Assembly: GCA_039798065.1 (NCBI GenBank)
Contig: JBDKGS010000134.1
Location: forward strand, 1 to 11,287
DNA: 11,287 nucleotides
Direction of reading: 5' to 3'
From: UBA5070 sp039798065
Lineage (GTDB): Bacteria; Fibrobacterota; Fibrobacteria; UBA5070
Each line of letters begins with the position of its first letter. Position 1 is the stretch's first letter. The notes under the pieces were generated by a model. That model searched no databases and was not told the DNA's origin. It saw only the letters and a list, made by a program, of their open reading frames with translations. Below are positions 1 through 5,877 of the stretch, in pieces. A program made the translations under genes and the position numbers.

Positions 1-648
1 ATTTTGTTGGGCGTGGCGTTCCTGCTGGGCGGGTGCGCCGAACGCGACAATCCTTTCGATCCGGCGAATCGTACGATCGTCTATCCCAATCCCGACACCA
101 CTTGGGTGCCGATACCCAGCCTGCACAACAAGGTCTTTCTGCCGGATTCTGTCAGAGGGCGCGATTCACCATACATCGGCAATCTGCAGACTGCCTTCGC
201 CGAACTTCGCGAAGGCGATACGCTTTGGATCCAGGGTGGCGACAAGATCCACGACCTTGGTGGACGCTTGACCGTCCGGTTCGGTGGGAGCGCCTTGATG
301 CCAAGCGTGGTGCGGACGTTCGGAGGACGGGCGAATCTGCGTGGGCTGACAAAAAAAGGATTGCCGCCCGAAGTGTGCATGGATTTCGGTGGATCCTATG
401 TGACGATCGTGGGGCTCACATTCATGAATTGCCAAACGGCCATCCAGGCCTGGGGGGTGACCGGGCCGTTGACGTTGGATTCGATCGAAATCCAGAACTG
501 CAACAAGGCCTTCGACTCGCTTGAAGTGAAGGGGCGCGTGAAACTCCATCACATCACGATGACCAACATCACCGACTCGATTCCGTTCTCCTTCAAGGCG
601 GTCGACACCCTCGACACGTTGGAATTCAAACTGGTACCGAAAGACTGA
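1..648 (+). CDS. Lipoprotein with beta-helix-like body, 5' end missing
   Basis: The frame is open from the first base and ends at a TGA at 646-648. The visible N-terminus is already the hydrophobic core of a lipoprotein signal (LLGGC lipobox, Cys codon at 34-36). The positively charged n-region is absent, so the true start almost certainly lies upstream of the window. After the Cys comes E-R-D-N-P-F-D-P, a pattern I associate with lipoproteins of Fibrobacterota and relatives. The middle (YIGNLQTAFAELREGDTLWI) resembles the opening of pectate-lyase-like folds. The second half has short alternating hydrophobic strands (YVTIVGLTFMNC, LTLDSIEIQNC, VKLHHITMTNI) like PbH1 rungs of a right-handed parallel beta-helix. 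No catalytic motif is recognisable. I infer an envelope-anchored surface or periplasmic protein of unknown function. Confidence 0.7.
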   Translation: MLLGVAFLLGGCAERDNPFDPANRTIVYPNPDTTWVPIPSLHNKVFLPDSVRGRDSPYIGNLQTAFAELREGDTLWIQGGDKIHDLGGRLTVRFGGSALMPSVVRTFGGRANLRGLTKKGLPPEVCMDFGGSYVTIVGLTFMNCQTAIQAWGVTGPLTLDSIEIQNCNKAFDSLEVKGRVKLHHITMTNITDSIPFSFKAVDTLDTLEFKLVPKD

Positions 649-716
649 TCGGGGGGAGTGTCGAATCGGAGGGGCTGTCCCGGCTTTGAAGCTCCCAGCG
701 TAACAAGACAATCATC

Positions 717-726
717 GGGTATATTG
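717..726 (+). promoter_or_regulatory. metA: Possible -10 element upstream of metA
   Basis: GGGTATATTG contains TATATT (720-725), one mismatch from the sigma-70 -10 consensus. The same ten bases, with one change (GGGTATACTG), recur upstream of the SulP gene at 7428-7437. No good -35 hexamer lies 16-18 bases upstream. If this is used, the metA leader would be roughly 85 nt. Confidence 0.3.
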
Positions 727-736
727 TGGTTGCTGA

Positions 737-781
737 CAGCATGAATCGGGTTAGTGCCTGTAATCGGCATTCTCGATGCTG
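737..781 (+). promoter_or_regulatory. Leader hairpin before metA
   Basis: CAGCAT (737-742) pairs with ATGCTG (776-781). Directly inside it, GAAT (743-746) pairs with ATTC (769-772), leaving a three-base bulge (TCG, 773-775). The enclosed 22 bases (747-768) include GCC/GGC complementarity (756-758 with 766-768), so a second small stem is possible. The structure ends 34 bases before the metA ATG. It does not match the SAM-I or SAM-II aptamer sequences I know. A regulatory role is inferred from position only. Confidence 0.3.
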
Positions 782-815
782 GCGAACCATCGCTTCAGGA
801 GATCGTCGACCGACC

Positions 816-1721
816 ATGCCCATCATCGTTCCGCAGGATCTGCCTGCACGCTCGACCTTGGATGGCGAGCACGTCTTCACGATCGGCGACAAGGAAGCGC
901 GCGCACAGGACATCCGGGCCTTGCAAGTGGCCTTGCTGAACCTGATGCCGACAAAACTTGCCACCGAGACGCAAATCGCCCGCATGTTGGCCAACACGCC
1001 GCTGCAGGTCGAACTCACGCTGCTGCACACCACCAGCCGCAAGTCGAAAAACACCGACCCTGCACACTTGGAGGCTTTCTATCAGACCTTCGACCAGGTG
1101 AAGGAACGTTCTTTCGACGGGCTCATCGTCACCGGCGCGCCGGTGGAGCAGATGGATTGGTCGGAAGTCGAGTATTGGGACGAGTTGACAGAAATCTTCG
1201 AGTGGTCGCGTTCGTCGGTGCGTTCGTGTTTGTTCCTGTGCTGGGGCGCACAGGCCGCGCTTCACCACTACCATGGTTTGGAAAAACGATTGCTGCCATC
1301 CAAGAAGTTCGGGGTTTTCCATCACCGGTTGGTGGATTCCCTGCCGGCCTTGGTGCGTGGGCAAGACGACGAATTCTATGCGCCGGTAAGCAGGCATACG
1401 GAAGTGCTCGCCGACGACGTACGCGCCATCGAGGGGTTGCAGGTTTTGGCGGAAAGCGACGCCTCGGGATTGCACCTGGTTTGGGAGCCTGAGCAGCATC
1501 GCACCTACGTGTTCAACCATCCCGAATACGATGCCGACACGCTCGACGCCGAGTACCGTCGAGATCTCGCGCGCGGATTGGATATCGAAGTCCCGCGCAA
1601 CTACTACCCCGACGACGATCCAGCACGGAAGCCTCGATTGCGGTGGCGCAGCCATGGACAACTTCTGTTCACCAACTGGCTCAACCACGAAGTCTACCAG
1701 CCGACCTCCCTGCCGGTATAG
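816..1721 (+). CDS. metA: Homoserine O-acetyltransferase (MetA family)
   Basis: A 301-residue enzyme of the glutamine-amidotransferase-like MetA family. It acylates homoserine at the first committed step of methionine synthesis in the cytoplasm. All key residues fall at the numbers used for the family: nucleophile Cys142 in CLFLCWGAQAA, Lys163 in LPSKKFG, and the His235/Glu237 pair in FNHPEYD. Residue 111 is Glu (TGAPVE). In the characterised enzymes Glu111 goes with acetyl-CoA, while Gly there (TGAPLG in E. coli) goes with succinyl-CoA, so I call it an acetyltransferase. The open frame extends 30 codons upstream, but that extension (codons from 726) is unlike the family. The ATG at 816, with AGGAG at 797-801, gives the standard MPI- start. 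The preceding lipoprotein gene is not functionally related. A structured leader precedes it. Confidence 0.95.
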   Translation: MPIIVPQDLPARSTLDGEHVFTIGDKEARAQDIRALQVALLNLMPTKLATETQIARMLANTPLQVELTLLHTTSRKSKNTDPAHLEAFYQTFDQVKERSFDGLIVTGAPVEQMDWSEVEYWDELTEIFEWSRSSVRSCLFLCWGAQAALHHYHGLEKRLLPSKKFGVFHHRLVDSLPALVRGQDDEFYAPVSRHTEVLADDVRAIEGLQVLAESDASGLHLVWEPEQHRTYVFNHPEYDADTLDAEYRRDLARGLDIEVPRNYYPDDDPARKPRLRWRSHGQLLFTNWLNHEVYQPTSLPV

Positions 1722-1730
1722 AGGGCAGAG

Positions 1731-1747
1731 GGCACCCTGGTGGTGCC
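1731..1747 (+). terminator. Small hairpin after metA
   Basis: GGCACC (1731-1736) and GGTGCC (1742-1747) form a perfect 6-bp stem with a five-base loop, nine bases after the metA stop. No T-run follows, so at best this is a weak or Rho-assisted terminator or an mRNA 3'-end stabiliser. Confidence 0.25.
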
Positions 1748-1766
1748 AGTTCCGGATAAGCTTGTC

Positions 1767-1772
1767 TATTAT
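1767..1772 (+). promoter_or_regulatory. Possible -10 element for the NifX-like gene
   Basis: TATTAT lies in a locally AT-rich stretch (1759-1780) that stands out in this GC-rich window, 54 bases before the gene's ATG. No convincing -35 is visible. The call rests on composition and position alone. Confidence 0.25.
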
Positions 1773-1812
1773 TACGTAGGAAGCGTCAGCCAACTAACCA
1801 GTTATCGGCCAA

Positions 1813-1818
1813 AAGGAG
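1813..1818 (+). promoter_or_regulatory. Strong Shine-Dalgarno of the NifX-like gene
   Basis: AAGGAG lies seven bases before the ATG at 1826. It is among the best ribosome binding sites in the window and settles the start. Confidence 0.8.
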
Positions 1819-1825
1819 TCTTTCC

Positions 1826-2344
1826 ATGCGCGTCGCAATTCCACAATACCAGGGTGTTGTCAGCGGAGCCTACGAGCTGTCCCAGACCGTGTCCTTGCAT
1901 GATCTGGATTTCCAAAATCTGTCGGTTGCCGATGCGGGCACGCACCCGTTTCCGAAGGTCTCCGAATCGGTGGGCTGGTTCTCGAACAACCAGGTGCACG
2001 CCATCTTGATCGGCACCATCGATCCCGACAACGCCGAGGCGCTTTCGGAGCAGGGAATCCACGTCTTCACGGGTGCCGGCGACATGTCGCCGACAGAAAC
2101 CGTCAACCACTTCCTGCATCTGATGCGCGCGTCCATGGATCGTCACGCCAAAGGACACGGCGGCGGTTGCTGTGGCGGGCATGGCGAGTCGGAAGGCGGA
2201 TGCTGCGGCGGCGACGAGTCGGCCGACGACCACGAATGTTGCGGTGGCAAGGGCCACGACGACGGCAGCGAATGCTGCGGCGGCAAAGGCCACGGCAAGG
2301 CGGAAGGCGAAGCCCACGAGTGCTGCGGCAAGCACGAGCACTGA
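1826..2344 (+). CDS. NifX/NafY-type protein with Cys-Cys/His-rich tail
   Basis: 172 residues with no signal peptide. Residues 1-100 match the small RNase-H-like dinitrogenase Fe-Mo cofactor domain (PF02579): the MRVAIP start, a central HAILIGTID strand, and IHVFTGAGD followed by a closing helix. Members carry or bind metal clusters, and many occur outside nitrogen fixation with unknown roles. No nif gene lies nearby, so nitrogenase maturation is not implied. Residues 107-172 form a low-complexity tail of Gly, His, Cys, Asp and Glu with five Cys-Cys pairs (115-116, 126-127, 138-139, 150-151, 166-167) and nine His, spaced 11-16 residues apart. This is most easily read as a flexible metal-binding arm (Zn, Ni, Cu, Co or Fe). 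The gene probably has its own promoter and ends at a strong hairpin. Metal storage, delivery or buffering is an inference. Confidence 0.8.
   Translation: MRVAIPQYQGVVSGAYELSQTVSLHDLDFQNLSVADAGTHPFPKVSESVGWFSNNQVHAILIGTIDPDNAEALSEQGIHVFTGAGDMSPTETVNHFLHLMRASMDRHAKGHGGGCCGGHGESEGGCCGGDESADDHECCGGKGHDDGSECCGGKGHGKAEGEAHECCGKHEH
2234..2294 (+). repeat. In-frame 36-bp tandem repeat in the metal-binding tail
   Basis: A 25-base unit at 2234-2258 recurs at 2270-2294 with three differences, a period of 36 bases (12 codons, E-C-C-G-G-K-G-H). More diverged copies around the other Cys-Cys pairs suggest the tail grew by in-frame duplication. Confidence 0.7.
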
Positions 2345-2359
2345 GCTGAAACAAGCAGT

Positions 2360-2380
2360 CCCCGCAGCGACGCTGCGGGG
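2360..2380 (+). terminator. Hairpin terminator after the NifX-like gene
   Basis: CCCCGCAGC (2360-2368) and GCTGCGGGG (2372-2380) form a perfect 9-bp GC-rich stem with a three-base loop, 15 bases after the stop. The following TGCTTTC is only a weak U-tract. It is the strongest terminator-like structure in the window. Confidence 0.7.
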
Positions 2381-2420
2381 TGCTTTCGGGCCAGCAATCA
2401 GACCCGAGAAGAACGATCAG

Positions 2421-2447
2421 CCCCGGATCCGTTCAGCGGAACCGGGG
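2421..2447. terminator. Second hairpin between convergent genes
   Basis: CCCCGG (2421-2426) pairs with CCGGGG (2442-2447). After one A-A mismatch, TCCG pairs with CGGA around a five-base loop. TTT follows on the plus strand. It lies 31 bases past the phoX stop on the minus strand, so it could serve both converging transcripts. Confidence 0.5.
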
Positions 2448-2477
2448 TTTGTGCATCGACTTGTTCGTAGCGAAAAA

Positions 2478-4142
2478 TCAGGGCTTGAGGATTTTCCAAG
2501 AGCCCCGAGTGGTTTCCAGCACGCTGGCGCCTTGCGGGACCTTGACAGATTCTGACTCTTCGAAGGTGGTCAGCGTGCGGCCTTCGAGGTCGCGGATCGT
2601 ACCGCTGGTAGCGGCTTGGAAACGGAGCTGCCCATCGAGCTGGCGAAAGGGGCGAACCTTCCGGTTCATCTCCTTCTTCGAGATGCCCACCGAAAGATCG
2701 AATCCGCTAAGCGCCACCACGACGTCCTTGTCGTAAGGGGCGGTGTTCGAGGAGGAGGGGTGCTGCACGACCACGAACATGGTCTTGCCGTCTGGAGTCT
2801 GGGTGGATCCCGTGAGTTCGGCGCCGTTGGCACCGACCAGCATCCTCTGGAGGCTGTCGACGGTGGGGTTGGTGATGGCGAGATCCAGCCACCAGCCTTC
2901 GCAGATGTTCTTGCCGCTGGGATCGCGTCCTTGGGTTCTGCCGACCAGGTCTTCCAGGAGCACGAGGTAGGCCTTGTCGCCGATCTTGTGGACATGCATG
3001 CCGTCGACGCTGGACATGTGCTTGCCCGAGGCCATCACGCCACCTTCGATGAACACCGACATGTTCCAGGTCGCGGTATCCAGGACCAAAATCCGTCCGT
3101 GGTAGTCCAGGGCGGTGTCGTTCTTGTAGATGGTGCCTTTGAGGTGTTTTTCCACCGTGGCACCTGTGGCAACGGCCTTGGCGATGGCGCCCTTGTCTCC
3201 ATCGATGCCGGTTTCGGCGACGAAAACCTTGCCCTCGTGGTAGACCACCCACTCGTGGCGGATGCCCGCCGTGGCGCCGCGACGAAGAGCGACTTCGCGG
3301 ATGCTGACCAGGGAGTCCAACTGCATGGGCAAGGTGATCCAGGATCCACCGACGCCGTCGGCGTTCTGCTTGTAGGCGTAGAGTTGGCCGTCGATGAGGT
3401 CGTCGGCGCGAGTGGCGACGTACTTGAACAAGACCGCGGGGGTCATGTCGTCGGTGAGGATGACCGTGCGGCGATCCGGAAGCATGACGCCGCCCTCGTG
3501 CGAGAAGCGACCCATCTTGTAGAGCTTGCGCGCGATGGCGGTCACGGGATCGATCTCGACCATCCAACCGTGGGCTTCGTAGCGGCGAAGGGTATCGTCG
3601 AACCCCTGGGTCTTGACGACGACGTCGGAGGTGTCGCGGATCTGCGAGCCGCCAGCGTAGGCTTCCGCATTGGAGAGGGCGGGATACTCTTCGCCGGATA
3701 CCATGGTTCCCCAAGGCGTGTCGAATCCACCGCAGTTCACCCAGGTTCCACCGACAGCGCGGAAATCGACCGCACGGCCGCGACCCACGCGTGACCAGGA
3801 ATTGTCCTGCGGGTTGCGGACCACCTTGAACAAGGTGAAGCCGCCGCCGTCGCCATGCGTGGTGGAACTGTCGCGAAGCTCGGAATTCACCCCCAGGATG
3901 GCGCTGTCGTTGCCCTTGGTGGGGCCGAGTCCGTGGAACCCGACATAGTCGAAGGTCCTGCGGGCGACCGTGGGGATGTTGTCGAGGCCGTCGATGGAGT
4001 CGCCGGTGCGCAAAACGATGTCGGCGCGCATTCCGGTGGGGAACTTGAGCGTCATCGCGTTCATCGACGTGTCGACGGGGGCGAAGGGGACCGCGGCCGA
4101 CGCGGCGGCGGCGGCCAGGAGCAAAAGTCGAATGTCGTTCAT
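2478..4142 (-). CDS. phoX: Secreted PhoX/DUF839 phosphatase-like protein
   Basis: 554 residues. An N-terminal export signal (MNDIRLLLLAAAAASAAVPF) precedes a PhoX domain (PF05787) over roughly residues 30-490. Family hallmarks in order: N-C-G-G-F-D-T-P-W-G-T-M-V-S-G-E-E (136-152), GRFSHEGG (211-218), and TGSTQTPDGKTMFVVVQHP (444-462). Known PhoX enzymes are Ca/Fe-dependent alkaline phosphatases that release phosphate from organic esters outside the cytoplasm. The Cys and Glu residues in these motifs correspond to metal-binding positions of the family. Oddly, there is no twin-Arg motif, although characterised PhoX proteins use Tat. The last 50 or so residues (IRDLEGRTL, VPQGASVLETTRGSWKILKP) look like a short C-terminal sorting or accessory domain. 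The start is fixed by GGAG five bases before the ATG. It is downstream of the DUF5777-like gene on the same strand, with a 128-base gap. Phosphatase activity is likely, but the substrate is unknown. Confidence 0.85.
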   Translation of the reverse strand: MNDIRLLLLAAAAASAAVPFAPVDTSMNAMTLKFPTGMRADIVLRTGDSIDGLDNIPTVARRTFDYVGFHGLGPTKGNDSAILGVNSELRDSSTTHGDGGGFTLFKVVRNPQDNSWSRVGRGRAVDFRAVGGTWVNCGGFDTPWGTMVSGEEYPALSNAEAYAGGSQIRDTSDVVVKTQGFDDTLRRYEAHGWMVEIDPVTAIARKLYKMGRFSHEGGVMLPDRRTVILTDDMTPAVLFKYVATRADDLIDGQLYAYKQNADGVGGSWITLPMQLDSLVSIREVALRRGATAGIRHEWVVYHEGKVFVAETGIDGDKGAIAKAVATGATVEKHLKGTIYKNDTALDYHGRILVLDTATWNMSVFIEGGVMASGKHMSSVDGMHVHKIGDKAYLVLLEDLVGRTQGRDPSGKNICEGWWLDLAITNPTVDSLQRMLVGANGAELTGSTQTPDGKTMFVVVQHPSSSNTAPYDKDVVVALSGFDLSVGISKKEMNRKVRPFRQLDGQLRFQAATSGTIRDLEGRTLTTFEESESVKVPQGASVLETTRGSWKILKP

Positions 4143-4270
4143 GGTGTCTCCAGGTGTTCTCGGGAAAATCGATGAAATCTTCGTGTTGACGGAATCTGTC
4201 CGAGATGGCCTCGGCAGGTTGCTGTGGACAATAGACGCGACCGGGTCTGCGTTGGTGATGCTTTGCCGTT

Positions 4271-5143
4271 TCACTGCGGTTTCTCGGTGTTCCACATCGT
4301 CGCTTCCCGTGCGATTTGGAATCCGAGCACGGGTTTGCCCCATGATTGGGCTCCCACCAATCGACCGTCCGGTCCACCGCTGCGGGCATTCCCCAGCCAG
4401 ACACTGAAGATGTGCCTCCAGGTGGTCCAGCGCGGGCCGATCGTCCAAGCCGGGCAGGGCAACCCGTAACCGGACACGGGTTGGGAAATTTCACCGACCA
4501 TCGCGAGATTTTCCCGAACGCGGACGATCGCCTGGCCGTGGATTGCGATCGTGGCATCCGTGGATTGGGAACTCTTCCACGGAGAGCTGGAGTTCCCGTG
4601 CCATTCGACCCCACCTCCCATCCACATGGGATCGAACCCGATTCCGACGCCGGACCAAAACCACGGAGCCGAAGCGTCGGGAGCATCTTCCTGCTCGAAC
4701 CAGGTGCCACCACCCTGGACCCCGGCATCCAAACGCCAGCCTTCGCGGAGCTTCCAATTGTGCGTCAGCCGCAGGTCTCCCGACCACGAATCGTAGGCTT
4801 CCCGCGCCACCCCGTTGGTGCGCGTGAGGCCGACATCGAAGCCAGGGAAAAGCCCTAGGCGCAAATCCAATCGTACCCGCAGGAATCCTCCATCGTACCC
4901 GAAAAGATCGCGTGCGGGATCGTCGAACGCTTCCCCCCACGGCCGGTGGGACAAGGCGAACAACAGGCAGCCTTCGCAGGTGGTTGTGGGGAGCGGGGAT
5001 TCCACGGCCCGCTCCAACGGGGTTCGGATTCCGGGTTGTGGGTCGATCGCATCCGATCCAGAAGCATCGATGCATGGCAGGAACACTGCGCACAATAAGA
5101 CAAAAAATGCCTGATGTCGCGGCGTCCGGGTCAAGGGCCGCAC
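4271..5143 (-). CDS. DUF5777-like outer-membrane beta-barrel protein
   Basis: 290 residues. The GTG start at 5143 has a perfect AGGAGG (5150-5155) six bases upstream. It yields a classic signal peptide with a basic n-region (RPLTRTPRH) and the hydrophobic core QAFFVLLCAVFLPC. The longer open frame upstream is just overlap with the cytochrome gene. The mature protein resembles DUF5777 (PF19089): FALSHRPWG (62-70), LFGYDGGFLRVRLDLRLGL (80-98), VGLTRTN, YDSWSGDLRLTHNW, and near the end TTWRHIFSVWLGNARS (240-255). Alternating hydrophobic and polar strands fit an outer-membrane barrel. In my knowledge of Bacteroidota-type genomes, this family often sits beside small cytochromes, as here. Its start overlaps the end of the upstream cytochrome gene by 13 bases, implying translational coupling. 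A CxxC (TCEGC, 56-59) near the mature N-terminus is not followed by His. Its function is unknown. Confidence 0.7.
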   Translation of the reverse strand: MRPLTRTPRHQAFFVLLCAVFLPCIDASGSDAIDPQPGIRTPLERAVESPLPTTTCEGCLLFALSHRPWGEAFDDPARDLFGYDGGFLRVRLDLRLGLFPGFDVGLTRTNGVAREAYDSWSGDLRLTHNWKLREGWRLDAGVQGGGTWFEQEDAPDASAPWFWSGVGIGFDPMWMGGGVEWHGNSSSPWKSSQSTDATIAIHGQAIVRVRENLAMVGEISQPVSGYGLPCPAWTIGPRWTTWRHIFSVWLGNARSGGPDGRLVGAQSWGKPVLGFQIAREATMWNTEKPQ

Positions 5144-5481
5144 CGAGGGCCTCCTGCGGCGATCCAGCGCAACAGCGGGTTCGATTCCGAGGAATCGAGA
5201 GGGCCGGAAGGAGGGATTTGCCCTCCCCCCACCTTGAACTCGATGGGCTCCAGTGTGAGCCGAACCAGTTCCCAACTGGATAGATCGACCGCGTGACCCG
5301 AACCATGGCAGACGATGCAGCGCTTCGCGATCAAGGGCTGGATGTCGCGCTCCCAGCACGGCGCCGATGCCTTGGCGGGCGGTGGTTCGAGGCTGGGGCG
5401 GAGCGGATCCAGCTTTTCGCCGCATCCCGAATGCAGCGCCGTCACGGCAAGAGCGAACAGGACTCGGCCGGTCACGGACAC
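5131..5481 (-). CDS. Monoheme c-type cytochrome without a Met ligand
   Basis: 116 residues from the GTG at 5481, which has AAGG nine bases upstream. A GTG at 5475, overlapping the preceding stop as GTGA, is the alternative. The N-terminus VLFALAVTALHSGC is an export signal and may be a lipoprotein signal with an imperfect lipobox (Cys20). A proline-rich linker follows, then P-C-W-E-R-D (41-46) and the heme motif CIVCH (55-59). The end is GPRCGP. It is a paralogue of the neighbouring cytochrome (5472-5810), sharing PCWERD, C-I-x-C-H-G-S-G and a C-terminal Arg-Cys. No Met occurs after the heme motif, and where the paralogue has KMPM this one has GQIPP. The sixth ligand therefore cannot be Met; His63 or an open site are possible. 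The two extra conserved Cys may form a disulfide. It resembles the short cytochrome domains of Planctomycetes and Bacteroidota. Confidence 0.8.
   Translation of the reverse strand: MSVTGRVLFALAVTALHSGCGEKLDPLRPSLEPPPAKASAPCWERDIQPLIAKRCIVCHGSGHAVDLSSWELVRLTLEPIEFKVGGGQIPPSGPLDSSESNPLLRWIAAGGPRCGP
5150..5155 (-). promoter_or_regulatory. Shine-Dalgarno setting the GTG start of the barrel gene
   Basis: AGGAGG on the minus strand lies six bases before the GTG at 5143, inside the last codons of the upstream cytochrome gene. It decides the start where no ATG exists near the signal peptide. Confidence 0.75.
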
Positions 5482-5810
5482 CGAATCGCGCCTTGTTCGA
5501 CCCACGAGATCAAGGTGTTCCTGTCGGCTTCCCGCAAATCGCCGCGCATGGGCATCTTGCGGCTGGACAAATTCTGACGAATCCGTTCGGAACGGAACCT
5601 GGCGGAATCGGGAAGCGACAAATTCCCCATGGCCGAACCGGAGCCGTGGCAGGCGATGCAATTGCGCTTGAGGATGGGAAATGCGTCGCGTTCCCAGCAG
5701 GGAGTTTGCGACGATCCGGGAGCATCCGGGCTGACGGCAGAAAATGTCAGGGCCAGAGCGATGATGGATGCGATTGCCATGCCGAGAAATAGACCATCGG
5801 CCTGTTTCAA
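5472..5810 (-). CDS. Small exported monoheme c-type cytochrome
   Basis: 112 residues from the TTG at 5810, the only start in frame after the upstream gene other than an ATG at 5780. The TTG gives a Lys before the hydrophobic stretch (FLGMAIASIIALALTFSAV), as expected of a signal peptide or anchor. Its GAGGA sits directly against the start, so the start is uncertain. The mature part has PCWERD (37-42), the heme motif CIACH (51-55), and a likely axial Met at K-M-P-M (Met86 or Met88). It ends GAIRCP. Heme is attached covalently in the periplasm and the protein presumably carries single electrons. It is the paralogue of the gene that overlaps its end by ten bases, so the pair arose by tandem duplication. 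The GH1 gene ends 67 bases upstream on the same strand. Confidence 0.85.
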   Translation of the reverse strand: MKQADGLFLGMAIASIIALALTFSAVSPDAPGSSQTPCWERDAFPILKRNCIACHGSGSAMGNLSLPDSARFRSERIRQNLSSRKMPMRGDLREADRNTLISWVEQGAIRCP

Positions 5811-5836
5811 TCCTCGTTCGAGCCGATTCCGATCTA

Positions 5837-5867
5837 GTAGCGGATCCGGTAATGATTTGATCGCTAC
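5837..5867. repeat. Inverted repeat between the GH1 and cytochrome genes
   Basis: GTAGCGGATC (5837-5846) pairs with GATCGCTAC (5859-5867), a 9-bp stem with one bulged G and a twelve-base loop. It fills most of the 67-base gap between the GH1 stop and the cytochrome start. No T-run follows in either direction, so it is not an ordinary intrinsic terminator. An RNA-processing or partial-attenuation site would fit. Confidence 0.5.
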
Positions 5868-5877
5868 GGGTCCGATT

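Noticed and set aside
650..815. SAM-I or SAM-II riboswitch before metA
   Set aside because: The leader hairpin is real, but the conserved aptamer segments of these classes are not visible.
2163..2340. CRISPR-like or satellite repeat
   Set aside because: The repeats are in frame, have a 33-48 base period without spacers, and encode the Cys-Cys tail, so this is coding repetition.
2616..3794. Long plus-strand open frame of about 390 codons across the phoX gene
   Set aside because: It is antisense to a gene with clear family motifs, its protein is a Val/Asp/Gly-rich mirror of that gene, and it resembles no family. Such frames are common in GC-rich DNA.
4200..4225. Terminator between the barrel gene and phoX
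   Set aside because: The CCGAG/CTCGG stem is only five bases with no T-tract, so it is not distinguishable from chance.
4965..4978. TCEGC in the barrel protein as a heme-binding motif
   Set aside because: The CxxC is followed by Leu, not His, so it cannot be a standard c-type heme site.
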